A program made the translations under genes and the position numbers. The notes under the pieces were generated by a model. The model was not told the origin of the DNA, made no database searches, and saw only the letters and a list, made by a program, of their open reading frames with translations. 64,000 nt of DNA from Leptothrix sp. (in: b-proteobacteria) (GTDB taxonomy: Bacteria; Pseudomonadota; Gammaproteobacteria; Burkholderiales; Burkholderiaceae_C). This document shows, one piece after another, positions 34,780 to 43,689 of this stretch. The first letter of the stretch is position 1. Every line of letters starts with the position of its first letter. Location: positions 1 to 64,000 of the forward strand of contig PNKV01000004.1 in assembly GCA_013822685.1 (NCBI GenBank), given 5' to 3'.

Positions 34780-36190
34780 TCGGAAGCTCGATTCGAAAAT
34801 GGGCGCCCGGTCCTTCGGGCAGCAGATCCACGCGCCCGCCATGCGCCTCAACGTACTCGCGCACGATGGACAGGCCGATGCCGGTTCCGCGCACGGCGCC
34901 CTCGGGCTGGCGTTCACCACGGTAAAAAGGTTCAAACACCCGCGCGCTGTCGCTCTCGGCGACACCGGTGCCTTGGTCCACGATGTCGATGCGGGCCAGG
35001 CCGGGCAAGCGGGTCAATGAGAATCGGATGGTAGCGCCGGGCGGGCTGAAGCGTATGGCGTTGGACAAAAGGTTACCCAAAGCGGTGCCCAATTTTTCCG
35101 GGTCAACCTCGACGTGCAAGGGACCGCCCGCCACGTTGATGTGCAATTGGCGCGCTTGCCATTGCAGGCGCTGCGCATCCACCAGGCTTTGGATCAGCTC
35201 GGCCAGATCGGTCTTGCGGCGGCTCAGGCGGCGGGCATCGAAGGCGGCGGCATTGAAGCGCAGCAGGTCTTCGATCTGGCTTTGCAACGCCGCCGTGTTG
35301 TGCCCCAGGATCTGCGCGATCTCGCGCTGGTCGGCACTGAGCTCACCCGCCACGCCATCTTCCAGCAAGGCCACGCCTTCGCGCAGCGCGGCCAGGGGCG
35401 TCTTCAGCTCGTGCGAGACGTGGCGCAAGAAGCGCGACTTGTCGTCGTCGAGCTCTCTCAAGCGCAGGCGCAGCCACTCCAGGCGCTGGCCGAGCGAGCG
35501 CAAGTCGCTCGGCCCCTGGATGTTCACGGGCACGTCCAGCCGGTTCTCGCCCAGGCCCACGATGGCGCGCTCCAGCCGCTTCAAGGGCCGGGTCAGCCAC
35601 ACGCCAAAGCCCAGGGCCATCACCACCGCCAGCGCGATGGCGCCCAGCACCTGCCGGGCCAGGGCCGCGCGGCCGGCTTCCAGTTCATCTTGCAGGCGGT
35701 GATTGCGCTGCTCGCTGTCTTTGCGCACCTGTTCGGCGATGGCCGCGTTGGTGAGGTCCAACTCGCGGAACTGCTGGGCCAGGGCCAGCTCGCGCAGGTG
35801 CCCAGTGGCCTTGGGGCCCTTGAATTGGTCGGTGATCACCGTCAGCTGGCCGCGCCATCGCGCCACCAGGGCCGGGGGCAATTGCTGCGCCTGCAGTTCT
35901 TCCAGCACGCGGTTGGCGTCCTTGGTGGCGTCTTCAAAGCGGCGCAACAGCACGGGGTCGTCCAGCACCAGGTATTGGCGCGCGGCGCGTTCCATGGCCA
36001 CGCTGCGCTCGGCCAGGTGCTGCGTGCCGGCGCTTAATTGCACGGCGCGCTCGGCGGCGGCGCGGCTTTGCACCATCAGCCGTTCCAGCGTGAACAAGCC
36101 GCCCAGCGAGGCGGCGGCCAGCAAGCCGGCTATCAGCAGGAAGGCGGCCAGCAGCAGCTGGCGGAATGACGCGCGGTAGAAGGTCAACAT
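34766..36190 (-). CDS. glrK: Sensor histidine kinase, GlrK/QseE type
   Basis: A 474-residue inner-membrane kinase. It has a membrane helix at about 12-34 (LLLAAFLLIAGLLAAASLGGLF), a helical periplasmic sensor of about 140 residues, a second helix (VLGAIALAVVMALGFGVWL), HAMP, HisKA with FLRHVSHELKTPLAALREG, and HATPase_c with LGNLLSNAIRFSP, DQGTGV and GTGIGLSIV. The sensor and the KTPLAALREG helix are of the GlrK type. It phosphorylates GlrR. The start ATG at 36190 is 50 bases beyond the tssM stop, so the trio could be read from the T6SS transcript. Confidence 0.88.
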   Translation of the reverse strand: MLTFYRASFRQLLLAAFLLIAGLLAAASLGGLFTLERLMVQSRAAAERAVQLSAGTQHLAERSVAMERAARQYLVLDDPVLLRRFEDATKDANRVLEELQAQQLPPALVARWRGQLTVITDQFKGPKATGHLRELALAQQFRELDLTNAAIAEQVRKDSEQRNHRLQDELEAGRAALARQVLGAIALAVVMALGFGVWLTRPLKRLERAIVGLGENRLDVPVNIQGPSDLRSLGQRLEWLRLRLRELDDDKSRFLRHVSHELKTPLAALREGVALLEDGVAGELSADQREIAQILGHNTAALQSQIEDLLRFNAAAFDARRLSRRKTDLAELIQSLVDAQRLQWQARQLHINVAGGPLHVEVDPEKLGTALGNLLSNAIRFSPPGATIRFSLTRLPGLARIDIVDQGTGVAESDSARVFEPFYRGERQPEGAVRGTGIGLSIVREYVEAHGGRVDLLPEGPGAHFRIELPNAVM

Positions 36191-36240
36191 GCCCAGGGAG
36201 TCGAGGATCGGTCCGTGGACTTTAACGGTTGACTGGCTTT

Positions 36241-39200
36241 CTAAAACGCCCCCGGGCACCTGAACTGCTGGATCTCGCGCAACCTGAACGGGTTGAACGC
36301 GCTGCTCGATGTCACCTCCAGTTTGGCCCGTTTGCCATCCACATTCACCACCACGGTGAAGCGCTCCGGCTGCCCTGAAGGCTGAACCTCAAAGCGATCA
36401 AACATCCGGAACAGCGCCCAGGGCCCATCGAAGGTCATGCCCGCGCCACCGGCCGACAGCTTGATCTGCGAGGCCACGCGCTGGCCCGGCCAGTTGACGG
36501 TGACCGGTGTGGTGTTGCCCGGTGTGAACTTGGTGACTTGGCCATCGATGTCCAGCGCCACTTCCTTGGCGCCATCCAGCAACTCCAGCGCGCGGATGTC
36601 GACCCGGAACGAGGGCGCCTTGCCGCCATTGCGGAAGAACACATCCTTGATGCGCGCGGCCCGCTGGAAGTCGGCCAGCGACGAGGGGGACGGCGGCTTG
36701 GTGCCATCGGTCAGCGGCTTGAGGGACCAGGGGTTGGTGCCTGTGTCCACCAGGTTCACCAGCTTGCGTTGGTAAAAGTCGTCGATCAAACCACCCTGGC
36801 CGAAGAACTGGCCGAAGTCGTCCGGCATCACGTTGGCCTGCGAGCTGGCGCTGAAGGGATAGCGGCCCGCGATGGCGCGCGCGCAGAACTCGGCGATGGG
36901 CTTGATCTCGTCACTCAGGCTGGCCCGCTCGGCCACGCGGCTTTGCGAGGCGCCGGCATCCGAAAGCGCCGTCAGCATGGACTTGATGGGCTCGGGCTGC
37001 TGGCCGGCAGCGGCCTTGATGCGGTCGGCGCCACCGGCGGGCGGTGGGGGCGACTTGCTCTTGGCGGCGGCGTCCACGGCCGACAGTTGCACGTAGACCT
37101 CGTTGAACATCTTCAGCGTTTCATCAATGGGCGCGGGCTGGCCGGTGACCTGGCGGCGTATGTCGGCGAAGTGGTCGTCCACGATGCGCTCGATCGGGCC
37201 ATTGGCCGCATCGGCGGCGGGCAGGGGCTGCGCACCGCTGAGCGCGGCCAGCTCCTTGCGGGCGGCCTCGGCTTTGTTGGCCACGTCGGTCAAGGGATTG
37301 GCCCCCGCGGCCGCAGCCGGCGCGGGCACCAGCGTGGTTTCGCGGGCCACGGCGCGCAGGTAGGCGGCCAGCGGCGAATCCACGGCCGACACCACGCGCG
37401 CCACCTGGATGCTGCGGTCCAGGCCGGTCAGCTTCACCAGGTGCACATCGGCCAGGTAGGCGTCCCAGGTCTTCACGTAATCCTCAAGATACAGCCGGCG
37501 CACGCGCTTGGGCAGCTCACCGGTCAAGGCGATGTCTCGCAGCTTGGCAGGGTCCGTCTTGGTGCCCAGGATCCAGCCTTCTTCGGTGGCCAGTTGCAGC
37601 GTGGCTTTCTCGACCGATTTCTGGAAAGCCTTTTGGTAACCATCGCGCGTGAACAGGCCCGGGATGCCCTTGGTCAGCGGCTGGCCGCTGGTGCGCTCGA
37701 ACACCTGCGCGGCGTTCGGCCCAGCGGCGCTGGCCACGGTGAACTCGGGGATGTCGGCGCCGGTCTGCGCGCGCTTAAGGCGGCTGTAGACGCGGTATTC
37801 CAACGGGTAGGACACCAGCATGTCGCGCACGCTGGCCACCAGGGCCGTGTCCATGGCCACGGTGGGTTGTGGCGCGCCTTGCGCCAAGGCCGCGTCCAGG
37901 TGCGAGTTCAAGGCCGCGCGCTGCTCAGGCGTCAAGCTGTTGGCCAGGTTCACTTCCCAGTCGATGCTGATCCAGGCCTTGAGTGTGTCGGCGTCGAACT
38001 TGTCGGGCGTGTACAGCATCAGGTAGGCCTTGAGCGCCTCGTAGGCGAACTCCAGGTTGTCCTTGTTGGCGCCACGCAGGCGCTCTTCCAGGCGCTTGGC
38101 CACACGCGGCATCAGCGCGTGCTGCAGCAGGTGGTTGAAGCCTTGCTGCGCGCCCGCGTCCAGTTTGTCGCCCTGGTACAGGCCCAAGGTGTTGAGCAAG
38201 GGGGGGTGGGCGATGTCGAACTCGGCGGGGTGGGCGGCATTGCGCACCAGGTCGAGGATGGCGGGCAGCGGCGTCACGTCGCCCGTGTTGGCGGGCGGGA
38301 TGGCGTTCACGGCCTGCTGCAGCTCCGGCAGCTTGCCCTGGATCTGCGCGATGTAGGCCTTGTTGCGGCTGTAGCTCACGGCCCAGCCCACCAGCAGCGC
38401 GGTGGCCAGCACCCCAATGCCAGCCAGGGCGGCGATGCGCAGCACCGTGCGGCGTTGCTCTTCCTTCTTGTTGACGCCGACCAGGCCTTGCTCGGCGAAG
38501 ACCACGTCGCGCAGCAGGCGGTGCAGGAAGAAGCTCTTGCCTTTGCCGCTGGACAGCGAGGCCACCTTGCGCTCCACGCCAAAGGCGCGGGCCAGCGCGC
38601 CCATGACGCGGTCGATGGGCGTGCCCTCTTGCGTGCCGCTGGTGAAGTAGATGCCGCGCAGCAGCGGGCGTTGCTCGAACTGCCCGCCGCCGGTGAAGAC
38701 CTGGGTGAGGAAGTCCGACAGCACAGGCTTCAGGCTGGCGAACTCTTGCGGGAATGCGAACACGGCGGCGCGCTTGAGCACCTCGCGCTCGGCATCCATG
38801 CGGTCGATCAGGCGGTCACGCAGGCGCTGTTCCAGCGCGGTGAACTCGCCCATGAAATCACCCAGGGGCGTCTCTTTGTCTTGCAAAGGGGCATCCGCGT
38901 TGTAGGGCAGGCTGAAGCCCCACACTTGGTCGCGCTCTTCCTTGCTCAGTTCACCAAAGCTTTCGTTGAAGCCGGCGATCAGGTCGGCCTTGGTCACCAG
39001 CACGTACACGGGCACACTCAAGCCCAGCTTGTCGTGCAGCTCTTGCAGGCGGGCGCGCAGCTTGGCGGCGTGCTCCTGCCGTTCATGCACGCCTTGCTGC
39101 AGCAGGTCCTGGATGTTGACGGTCAGGATCACGCCGTTCAAAGGGCGGCGTGGGCGCGTCTTCTTCAGCAGGGCGAGGAAGCCATCCCAGGCGGCGGCGT

Positions 39201-39780
39201 CGACCTTGCTGTCGGATTCTTGCGTGGTGTAGCGGCCGGCGGTGTCGATCAGCACGGCCTCGTCGGTGAACCACCAGTCGCAGTTGCGCGTGCCGCCCAC
39301 GCCCTTGACGGACGCCTGGCCCAGCTTCTCGGCCAGCGGGAAGTTCAGGCCCGCGTTCATCAGGGCCGTGGTCTTGCCCGAGCCCGGGGCGCCAATGAAG
39401 ATGTACCAGGGCAGCTCGTACAGGTGCTGGCTGCGCTTGAACAGCGAAGGCTTGCGAGAAGTCTGAAGCACGCCCATCGCTTGCGTGAAGCGCTCGTTCA
39501 AGGTGGCCACTTCGCGGTCAGACGCCGAAGGCCCGCCCGTCATGCCTTGCACCAGCGCCGCGTTCGTGCGCTTGCGCTGCCAGGCGCCATAGGCCACCTT
39601 GGCGGCCAGCAGCAGGAACAGCACGGCGATGATCGCCACGCGCACCCACACCGAATCAAAAGGGCGCGACTCGCCAATGGCGATCAAGGGCCCGACCCAC
39701 CAGACGATGGCCGACAGTGCGAGCAAACCCAGCACGGCCAGGAACACGGGGTGCAAGAGCACTTGCAGCAGCTTTTTCAT
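36241..39780 (-). CDS. tssM: T6SS membrane-complex protein TssM (IcmF)
   Basis: A 1179-residue inner-membrane core subunit of the T6SS TssJLM complex. There are two N-terminal helices (about 10-32 and 47-66), a cytoplasmic GTPase-like domain with an intact Walker A GAPGSGKT (130-137) and DTAGRY (switch/Walker B), a third helix around residue 455 (IAALAGIGVLATALLVGWAV), then the large periplasmic IcmF-related and DUF1215 region ending in the C-terminal beta domain (VVNVDGKRAKLEVTSSSAFNPF), which contacts TssJ and the outer membrane. The length is typical. It is preceded by tssL (19-base gap) and tssK. Confidence 0.96.
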   Translation of the reverse strand: MKKLLQVLLHPVFLAVLGLLALSAIVWWVGPLIAIGESRPFDSVWVRVAIIAVLFLLLAAKVAYGAWQRKRTNAALVQGMTGGPSASDREVATLNERFTQAMGVLQTSRKPSLFKRSQHLYELPWYIFIGAPGSGKTTALMNAGLNFPLAEKLGQASVKGVGGTRNCDWWFTDEAVLIDTAGRYTTQESDSKVDAAAWDGFLALLKKTRPRRPLNGVILTVNIQDLLQQGVHERQEHAAKLRARLQELHDKLGLSVPVYVLVTKADLIAGFNESFGELSKEERDQVWGFSLPYNADAPLQDKETPLGDFMGEFTALEQRLRDRLIDRMDAEREVLKRAAVFAFPQEFASLKPVLSDFLTQVFTGGGQFEQRPLLRGIYFTSGTQEGTPIDRVMGALARAFGVERKVASLSSGKGKSFFLHRLLRDVVFAEQGLVGVNKKEEQRRTVLRIAALAGIGVLATALLVGWAVSYSRNKAYIAQIQGKLPELQQAVNAIPPANTGDVTPLPAILDLVRNAAHPAEFDIAHPPLLNTLGLYQGDKLDAGAQQGFNHLLQHALMPRVAKRLEERLRGANKDNLEFAYEALKAYLMLYTPDKFDADTLKAWISIDWEVNLANSLTPEQRAALNSHLDAALAQGAPQPTVAMDTALVASVRDMLVSYPLEYRVYSRLKRAQTGADIPEFTVASAAGPNAAQVFERTSGQPLTKGIPGLFTRDGYQKAFQKSVEKATLQLATEEGWILGTKTDPAKLRDIALTGELPKRVRRLYLEDYVKTWDAYLADVHLVKLTGLDRSIQVARVVSAVDSPLAAYLRAVARETTLVPAPAAAAGANPLTDVANKAEAARKELAALSGAQPLPAADAANGPIERIVDDHFADIRRQVTGQPAPIDETLKMFNEVYVQLSAVDAAAKSKSPPPPAGGADRIKAAAGQQPEPIKSMLTALSDAGASQSRVAERASLSDEIKPIAEFCARAIAGRYPFSASSQANVMPDDFGQFFGQGGLIDDFYQRKLVNLVDTGTNPWSLKPLTDGTKPPSPSSLADFQRAARIKDVFFRNGGKAPSFRVDIRALELLDGAKEVALDIDGQVTKFTPGNTTPVTVNWPGQRVASQIKLSAGGAGMTFDGPWALFRMFDRFEVQPSGQPERFTVVVNVDGKRAKLEVTSSSAFNPFRLREIQQFRCPGAF

Positions 39781-39799
39781 GCAGCGATCCTGAAGAAAA

Positions 39800-41158
39800 T
39801 CATTGAGCCGCGGCGGCGGGTTGCACGAAGAGCGTGACTTCCACGCGGCGGTTCTTGGCGCGGCCCGCGGGCGTGGCGTTGTCCTCGACCGGTTCGGCGT
39901 CGGCCCGGCCTTCTGCGCGCATGCGCTCGGGCTTGACCTTGTTGGTGGCCAGCATGGCCTTGACCGAGTTGGCCCGTTCTTGCGAGAGGTGCCAGTTGGA
40001 CGGATAACGGACCGATCGGATCGGCTGGTTGTCGGTGTGGCCGGTGATCAAGACCTGTCCTGGCACGCCGTTCAAACCATCGGCGATTCGCACCAGCAAA
40101 GGCTTCACGCGGTCGGCGATGTCGGCGCTGCCGGGCTCGAAGAAACCATCGCCCTTGATGACCACTACCGAGCGGTCGGCCAGGTCGGTCACGGCCACCA
40201 GGCCTGCCTCGATCTCGGGCTTCAAGAAGCCGGCCAAGCGCGGTGCAGGCGCGGCCACCGGAGCCGGCGGCGGTGCCGTGACTGGCGCGGCCTTGACGTC
40301 CAGGCTTTGCAACGCCGAGAAGGTCGCATCGGACTGGCTGTTGATGCCAAAGCGCAGGCCGATGAAGGCGAACATCAGCAGCACGCCGACGATGGCGCCG
40401 ACCACCCACATGGGCAGGCCGTCGCTCAAACGCGCGGTCTGCGCGGGCACGCCCTGCCAGTGCGGCGACAAGGTCTTGTCGTAGCCGCCACGGCTCTTGC
40501 GCAACAGGTCGGCCAGCCGCACGCGCACGCTGTCGAGCTGCGCGCGGCCATCGGTCTGCACCTTGTAGCGGCCTTCGAAGCCGAAGGCCAGGCACACGTA
40601 CAACAGCTCCAGCAAGTCGCGGTTGGTTTCGATGTTCTCGGCCAGCTTGGACATCAGCTGGAAGACCTTCTCGCCCCCCCAGGCTTCATTGTGGAACTGC
40701 ACCAGCAGGCTCTGCGCCGACCACGCACCCGAGCTGCCCCAGGGCGTGCTCGCGGCCGATTCGTCCAGCAGCGTGCACAGCACATAGCGCGCGGCGATCA
40801 CCTGTTCATTGGGCAGGCCGCGCTGGCGGCATTGCGCCTCGAATTTGCGGAGGCCGTCGGCCAACGCGTCTTTCAGGCCGGCGGGATTGGGGTGCTGCGC
40901 CATGGCCCGGATGCGCGGCGCGGCATTCAGCAAGGGCGCGGCGGCCGAGACCAGCGGGTTCAGGCTGGCGCTCATCAGCGCGTCGAGCGTGACCGAGCCG
41001 GCACCCGGCGGCAATCCACCAATGGGCGCTGACGACGATGCAGCAGCAGACGCAGGCGCAGCAGCACCGGCAGCAGGTGCCCCCGGCTTGCGCCCTGCGC
41101 TGGGCTTGATGATGGTGCGGTCGGATTCGAACGCGGCGAACGGATCTTCTTCGCTCAT
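39800..41158 (-). CDS. tssL: T6SS protein TssL, long form with OmpA-like domain
   Basis: A 452-residue inner-membrane subunit. The cytoplasmic DotU domain (about 60-240) is followed by one membrane helix (WVVGAIVGVLLMFAFIGLRFGI) and a C-terminal OmpA/Pal-type peptidoglycan-binding domain (ITGHTDNQPIRS, SQERANSVKAML, GRADAEPVEDNATPAGRAKNRRVEV). Evolved TssL proteins with this domain anchor the complex to the cell wall. The N terminus carries FESDRTIIKPSAGRKPG; in Agrobacterium the equivalent Thr (Thr14) is phosphorylated by PpkA and bound by the Fha FHA domain, and here the candidate is Thr15. The Ala/Pro/Ser linker (25-55) is low complexity. Confidence 0.95.
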   Translation of the reverse strand: MSEEDPFAAFESDRTIIKPSAGRKPGAPAAGAAAPASAAASSSAPIGGLPPGAGSVTLDALMSASLNPLVSAAAPLLNAAPRIRAMAQHPNPAGLKDALADGLRKFEAQCRQRGLPNEQVIAARYVLCTLLDESAASTPWGSSGAWSAQSLLVQFHNEAWGGEKVFQLMSKLAENIETNRDLLELLYVCLAFGFEGRYKVQTDGRAQLDSVRVRLADLLRKSRGGYDKTLSPHWQGVPAQTARLSDGLPMWVVGAIVGVLLMFAFIGLRFGINSQSDATFSALQSLDVKAAPVTAPPPAPVAAPAPRLAGFLKPEIEAGLVAVTDLADRSVVVIKGDGFFEPGSADIADRVKPLLVRIADGLNGVPGQVLITGHTDNQPIRSVRYPSNWHLSQERANSVKAMLATNKVKPERMRAEGRADAEPVEDNATPAGRAKNRRVEVTLFVQPAAAAQ

Positions 41159-41222
41159 GGCAACCTCAGGAACGCAAGGTCAAGGGGACCGCTTGAATGA
41201 ATGATTCGGCTTGGCGCCCGCC

Positions 41223-42560
41223 TCAAGAGCGGATGGCCCAGAACTGCAACTCCAGGCCCGGGAACTCGCCAGCGATGTGCATGGCCAAGCCGCCCGAGGT
41301 TTCCAGCTGCTTCCACATGTCGTTGCCACGCGTGTCCAGCTCGAAATAGTTGAAGCCCGCGTGGTACGGGATCTGGCGCGGCGCCACCGGCAGCGGCCGC
41401 AAAGTGACGCCCGGCAGTTGCAGGTTCACCAGGTCGCGGATGCGTTCGACCGTGCCGATCTTGACCTGCGTGGGGAAGCGCACGCGCAGCGCATCGGCCG
41501 GCATCTGCGCGCCCACGGCCAGCACGAAGCTGGCGTTGCGTTGCAGTTCGACATCGGGGATGGTGGCCACGCGGATGCCGTACTTGCGGTCCTGCAGCTC
41601 GATCGGGATGGCGGTCTGCTCCATCACCATCGACAGCGATTGGCGCAGGTCCTGCATCACGGCGCGGAAGCAGGGCGCCAGGTCGTCGTGCTTGTACTCG
41701 GGCAGGCTGGCGGGGCGGCGCTTGTCGCGGAAGGTGGACAAATCGCCGGCCAGGCTCAGACAGGTTTCGTAAAGGCGCTCGGGGTGCAGCACCGACAGCT
41801 TTTGCAGGTGCACGAACACGGGCTCGTTGCGGTTCACGGTTTCCAGCAGCAGGAAGTCGGCGATCTCGCCGACGCCGCCGCGGCCACCCTGGCCCATGCG
41901 GGCGGCCAGGGCCTCGCCGCGCTGGTGCAGCATGCCGTGGATCTCGCGCACATAGCCATCCAGGATGGCGTTGTTGGGCGCGTGCAGGGTGGGCGCCACA
42001 TAGGTGGTGTCCAGGATCAGTCGGTTGTCGGCGCGGCGCTCGACGATGCGGGCGGCGCCCAGGTGCGTGTAGCCCTCGCTGGCGTCGCGGGCCAGGATCA
42101 GGCGCAGGTTCAGGCGGCCGATCTGCAGCGGTGCTTCGCGTTCGGCGGCAGCATTGGTGTCGGCCACGTCGACCTCGGCCACGCGGAACCGTGGCGGCAT
42201 GGAGCCACCCGAATCTTCGGCATCGGATTCGGCCACGCCAGGGCGGGCCAGGGACACGGCCAGCACGACCAGTTCGTTGCGGGCGTCCAGCGGCACATCC
42301 AGTGCGGCGGGGGCGGCGTCATGGCCGGGGATGTGGAAAGCGGTGCCATCGGGCAGCACGCCGCTGGCTGAGGCGAGGGCGATCTTGCCCTGGGCCAGGG
42401 CGGCTTCATCAAGCACCAGAGAATAGAAGCCCCAGCCATAGCCCAGGCTGGAGGCGAGTCGGGCATCCAGCTGATGCGCCAGGTAACGATCGTGTTGCTG
42501 GAAATGTTGCGGCTGGAGGAACATGCCCTCCGTCCAAACCACCTTGTTGTGCCAGGTCAT
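41223..42560 (-). CDS. tssK: T6SS baseplate protein TssK
   Basis: A 445-residue baseplate subunit that links the TssFGE wedges to the TssLM membrane complex. The family start MTWHNKVVWTEGMFLQPQHFQQHDRY is clear, as are GYGWGFYSLVLDEAALAQGKIAL, the central LLLETVNRNEPVFVHL, and the C-terminal FNYFELDTRGNDMWKQLETSGGLAMHIAGEFPGLELQFWAI, the part that binds TssL. It is the first gene of the tssK-tssL-tssM run; a 171-base gap upstream is shared with a divergent small gene and probably holds the promoter. Confidence 0.96.
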   Translation of the reverse strand: MTWHNKVVWTEGMFLQPQHFQQHDRYLAHQLDARLASSLGYGWGFYSLVLDEAALAQGKIALASASGVLPDGTAFHIPGHDAAPAALDVPLDARNELVVLAVSLARPGVAESDAEDSGGSMPPRFRVAEVDVADTNAAAEREAPLQIGRLNLRLILARDASEGYTHLGAARIVERRADNRLILDTTYVAPTLHAPNNAILDGYVREIHGMLHQRGEALAARMGQGGRGGVGEIADFLLLETVNRNEPVFVHLQKLSVLHPERLYETCLSLAGDLSTFRDKRRPASLPEYKHDDLAPCFRAVMQDLRQSLSMVMEQTAIPIELQDRKYGIRVATIPDVELQRNASFVLAVGAQMPADALRVRFPTQVKIGTVERIRDLVNLQLPGVTLRPLPVAPRQIPYHAGFNYFELDTRGNDMWKQLETSGGLAMHIAGEFPGLELQFWAIRS

Positions 42561-42731
42561 ATCCGAATCGTGTGTAGGGCTGATCTTGAACTGTACGTTA
42601 CAGATGGGGCATTGCAGGGCGGGGAGACCCCCCTAGCAACTCAAAAATCGCGTGCAGTTTCAATTCTGTCGGCGCAAAATCACCACAGGTTGACTCGTGG
42701 CCCGCGGGCCGGTTTTTCATGGAGGGACGCC

Positions 42732-42995
42732 ATGGACATCAAGCTTCACCGACTGGAATCGTTTTCTGCCCAGGACGCCCAGGGCAAGCCGTACAAGGTT
42801 TACGGCTACGAACGCCTGGCGCGCGCCTATCCCTGGCTGGACGCTGCGGCGCAATGGGAGCCCACCGGGGTGGTCGAATACAAACTGGCCAATGGTGAGC
42901 ACCTGGACATGGCGCGCGATGGCACCTTGCAAGGCGCGCACAGCGGGGTGCGTTTGCACCGCATGCATTTCGCCAACTCAGACACATCGCACTGA
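42732..42995 (+). CDS. Small hypothetical protein (87 residues)
   Basis: I do not recognise this protein. It starts MDIKLHRLESFSAQDAQGKPYKVYGYERLARAY with a good ribosome site (GGAGGG, seven bases before the ATG). It is soluble, has no Cys, and reads like a small beta-rich domain (VVEYKLANGEHLDMARDGTLQ). It is divergent from tssK and 112 bases before an OmpA-like gene. A longer open frame upstream has no coding feel. There is no evidence that it belongs to the T6SS. Confidence 0.6.
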   Translation: MDIKLHRLESFSAQDAQGKPYKVYGYERLARAYPWLDAAAQWEPTGVVEYKLANGEHLDMARDGTLQGAHSGVRLHRMHFANSDTSH

Positions 42996-43107
42996 GCCTT
43001 CCCCCGCGATTCAGGGCGGACATGGCCCGCTGAAGTCTCTATGATGTCAGCTTGAGCCCCCGGCGTGCCCGGGGTGCGCCCATTGTTTGACCTCGGGAGA
43101 TTGCCCA

Positions 43108-43653
43108 ATGAAATTCGCTCAATTCGCAGTCCCCGCTGTGGCCGCCCTGATCGTGCTGGCCGGCGGCGTGGCTTCTCCAGCCCGGGCCGACGGCGCCCAG
43201 GACATCGGCTCCAAGGTGCCCGATGCCAAGGCCATCAAAGAAGGCCTGTTCCCCGAAGACGCCTGCAAGGAGCTGGAAGCCAGTGGCTTCAAGTGCATGG
43301 GCTTCAAGCCCGCGATCCGCTATTCGCTGCCAGCCTCGTCCTTCCAGTTGGGTTCGGCCGAAGTGCCCCCGGTGCTGAAAAAGCAGTTGGACGTGTTCGC
43401 CGAAGTGCTCAAGTCCAAAAAGGGTTCGGGCAGCGTGGTGAAGATCGAAGGCCATGCCGATGCCTCCGGTTCGGCCGAAGCCAACCTGGTGCTGTCGCAA
43501 CGGCGCGCTGACGCGGTCAAGAGCTACCTGGTCAACCAGGGCGTTGATCCAGCGTTGCTGGCCTCCGTTGGCGTGGGCACCAAGGAGCTGAAAAACGCGA
43601 GCAACCCGTTTTCGGGTGAAAACCGCCGCGTCGAGATCGGCCGCCAGAACTGA
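43108..43653 (+). CDS. OmpA family periplasmic/outer-membrane protein
   Basis: A 181-residue exported protein with a signal peptide (about 1-27, VAALIVLAGGVASPARA) and a C-terminal OmpA-like peptidoglycan-binding domain: VVKIEGHADASGSAEANLVLSQRRADAVKSYL, with the usual conserved Asp and Arg, and a closing NRRVEIGR. A short N-terminal region holds two Cys (Cys52 in EDACKEL and a second in FKCMGF) that could form a disulphide. The start ATG at 43108 is supported by GGGAGA eight bases upstream. It is convergent with the MCP gene. It could tether an envelope structure to peptidoglycan, but no specific partner is evident. Confidence 0.85.
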   Translation: MKFAQFAVPAVAALIVLAGGVASPARADGAQDIGSKVPDAKAIKEGLFPEDACKELEASGFKCMGFKPAIRYSLPASSFQLGSAEVPPVLKKQLDVFAEVLKSKKGSGSVVKIEGHADASGSAEANLVLSQRRADAVKSYLVNQGVDPALLASVGVGTKELKNASNPFSGENRRVEIGRQN

Positions 43654-43689
43654 TCTGACGGCGCTGATGTGGCGGCCGTGAGGGCGCTG

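Noticed and set aside
36538-39837. 1099-codon plus-strand open frame opposite tssM
   Set aside because: Antisense shadow of a clearly recognised gene in GC-rich DNA; the composition (His, Gln, Gly, Val) is typical of such shadows.
42685-42712. Palindrome GGCCCGCGGGCC followed by T residues before the 87-residue gene
   Set aside because: Lies immediately upstream of a start codon on the same strand and has almost no loop; a terminator there is unconvincing.
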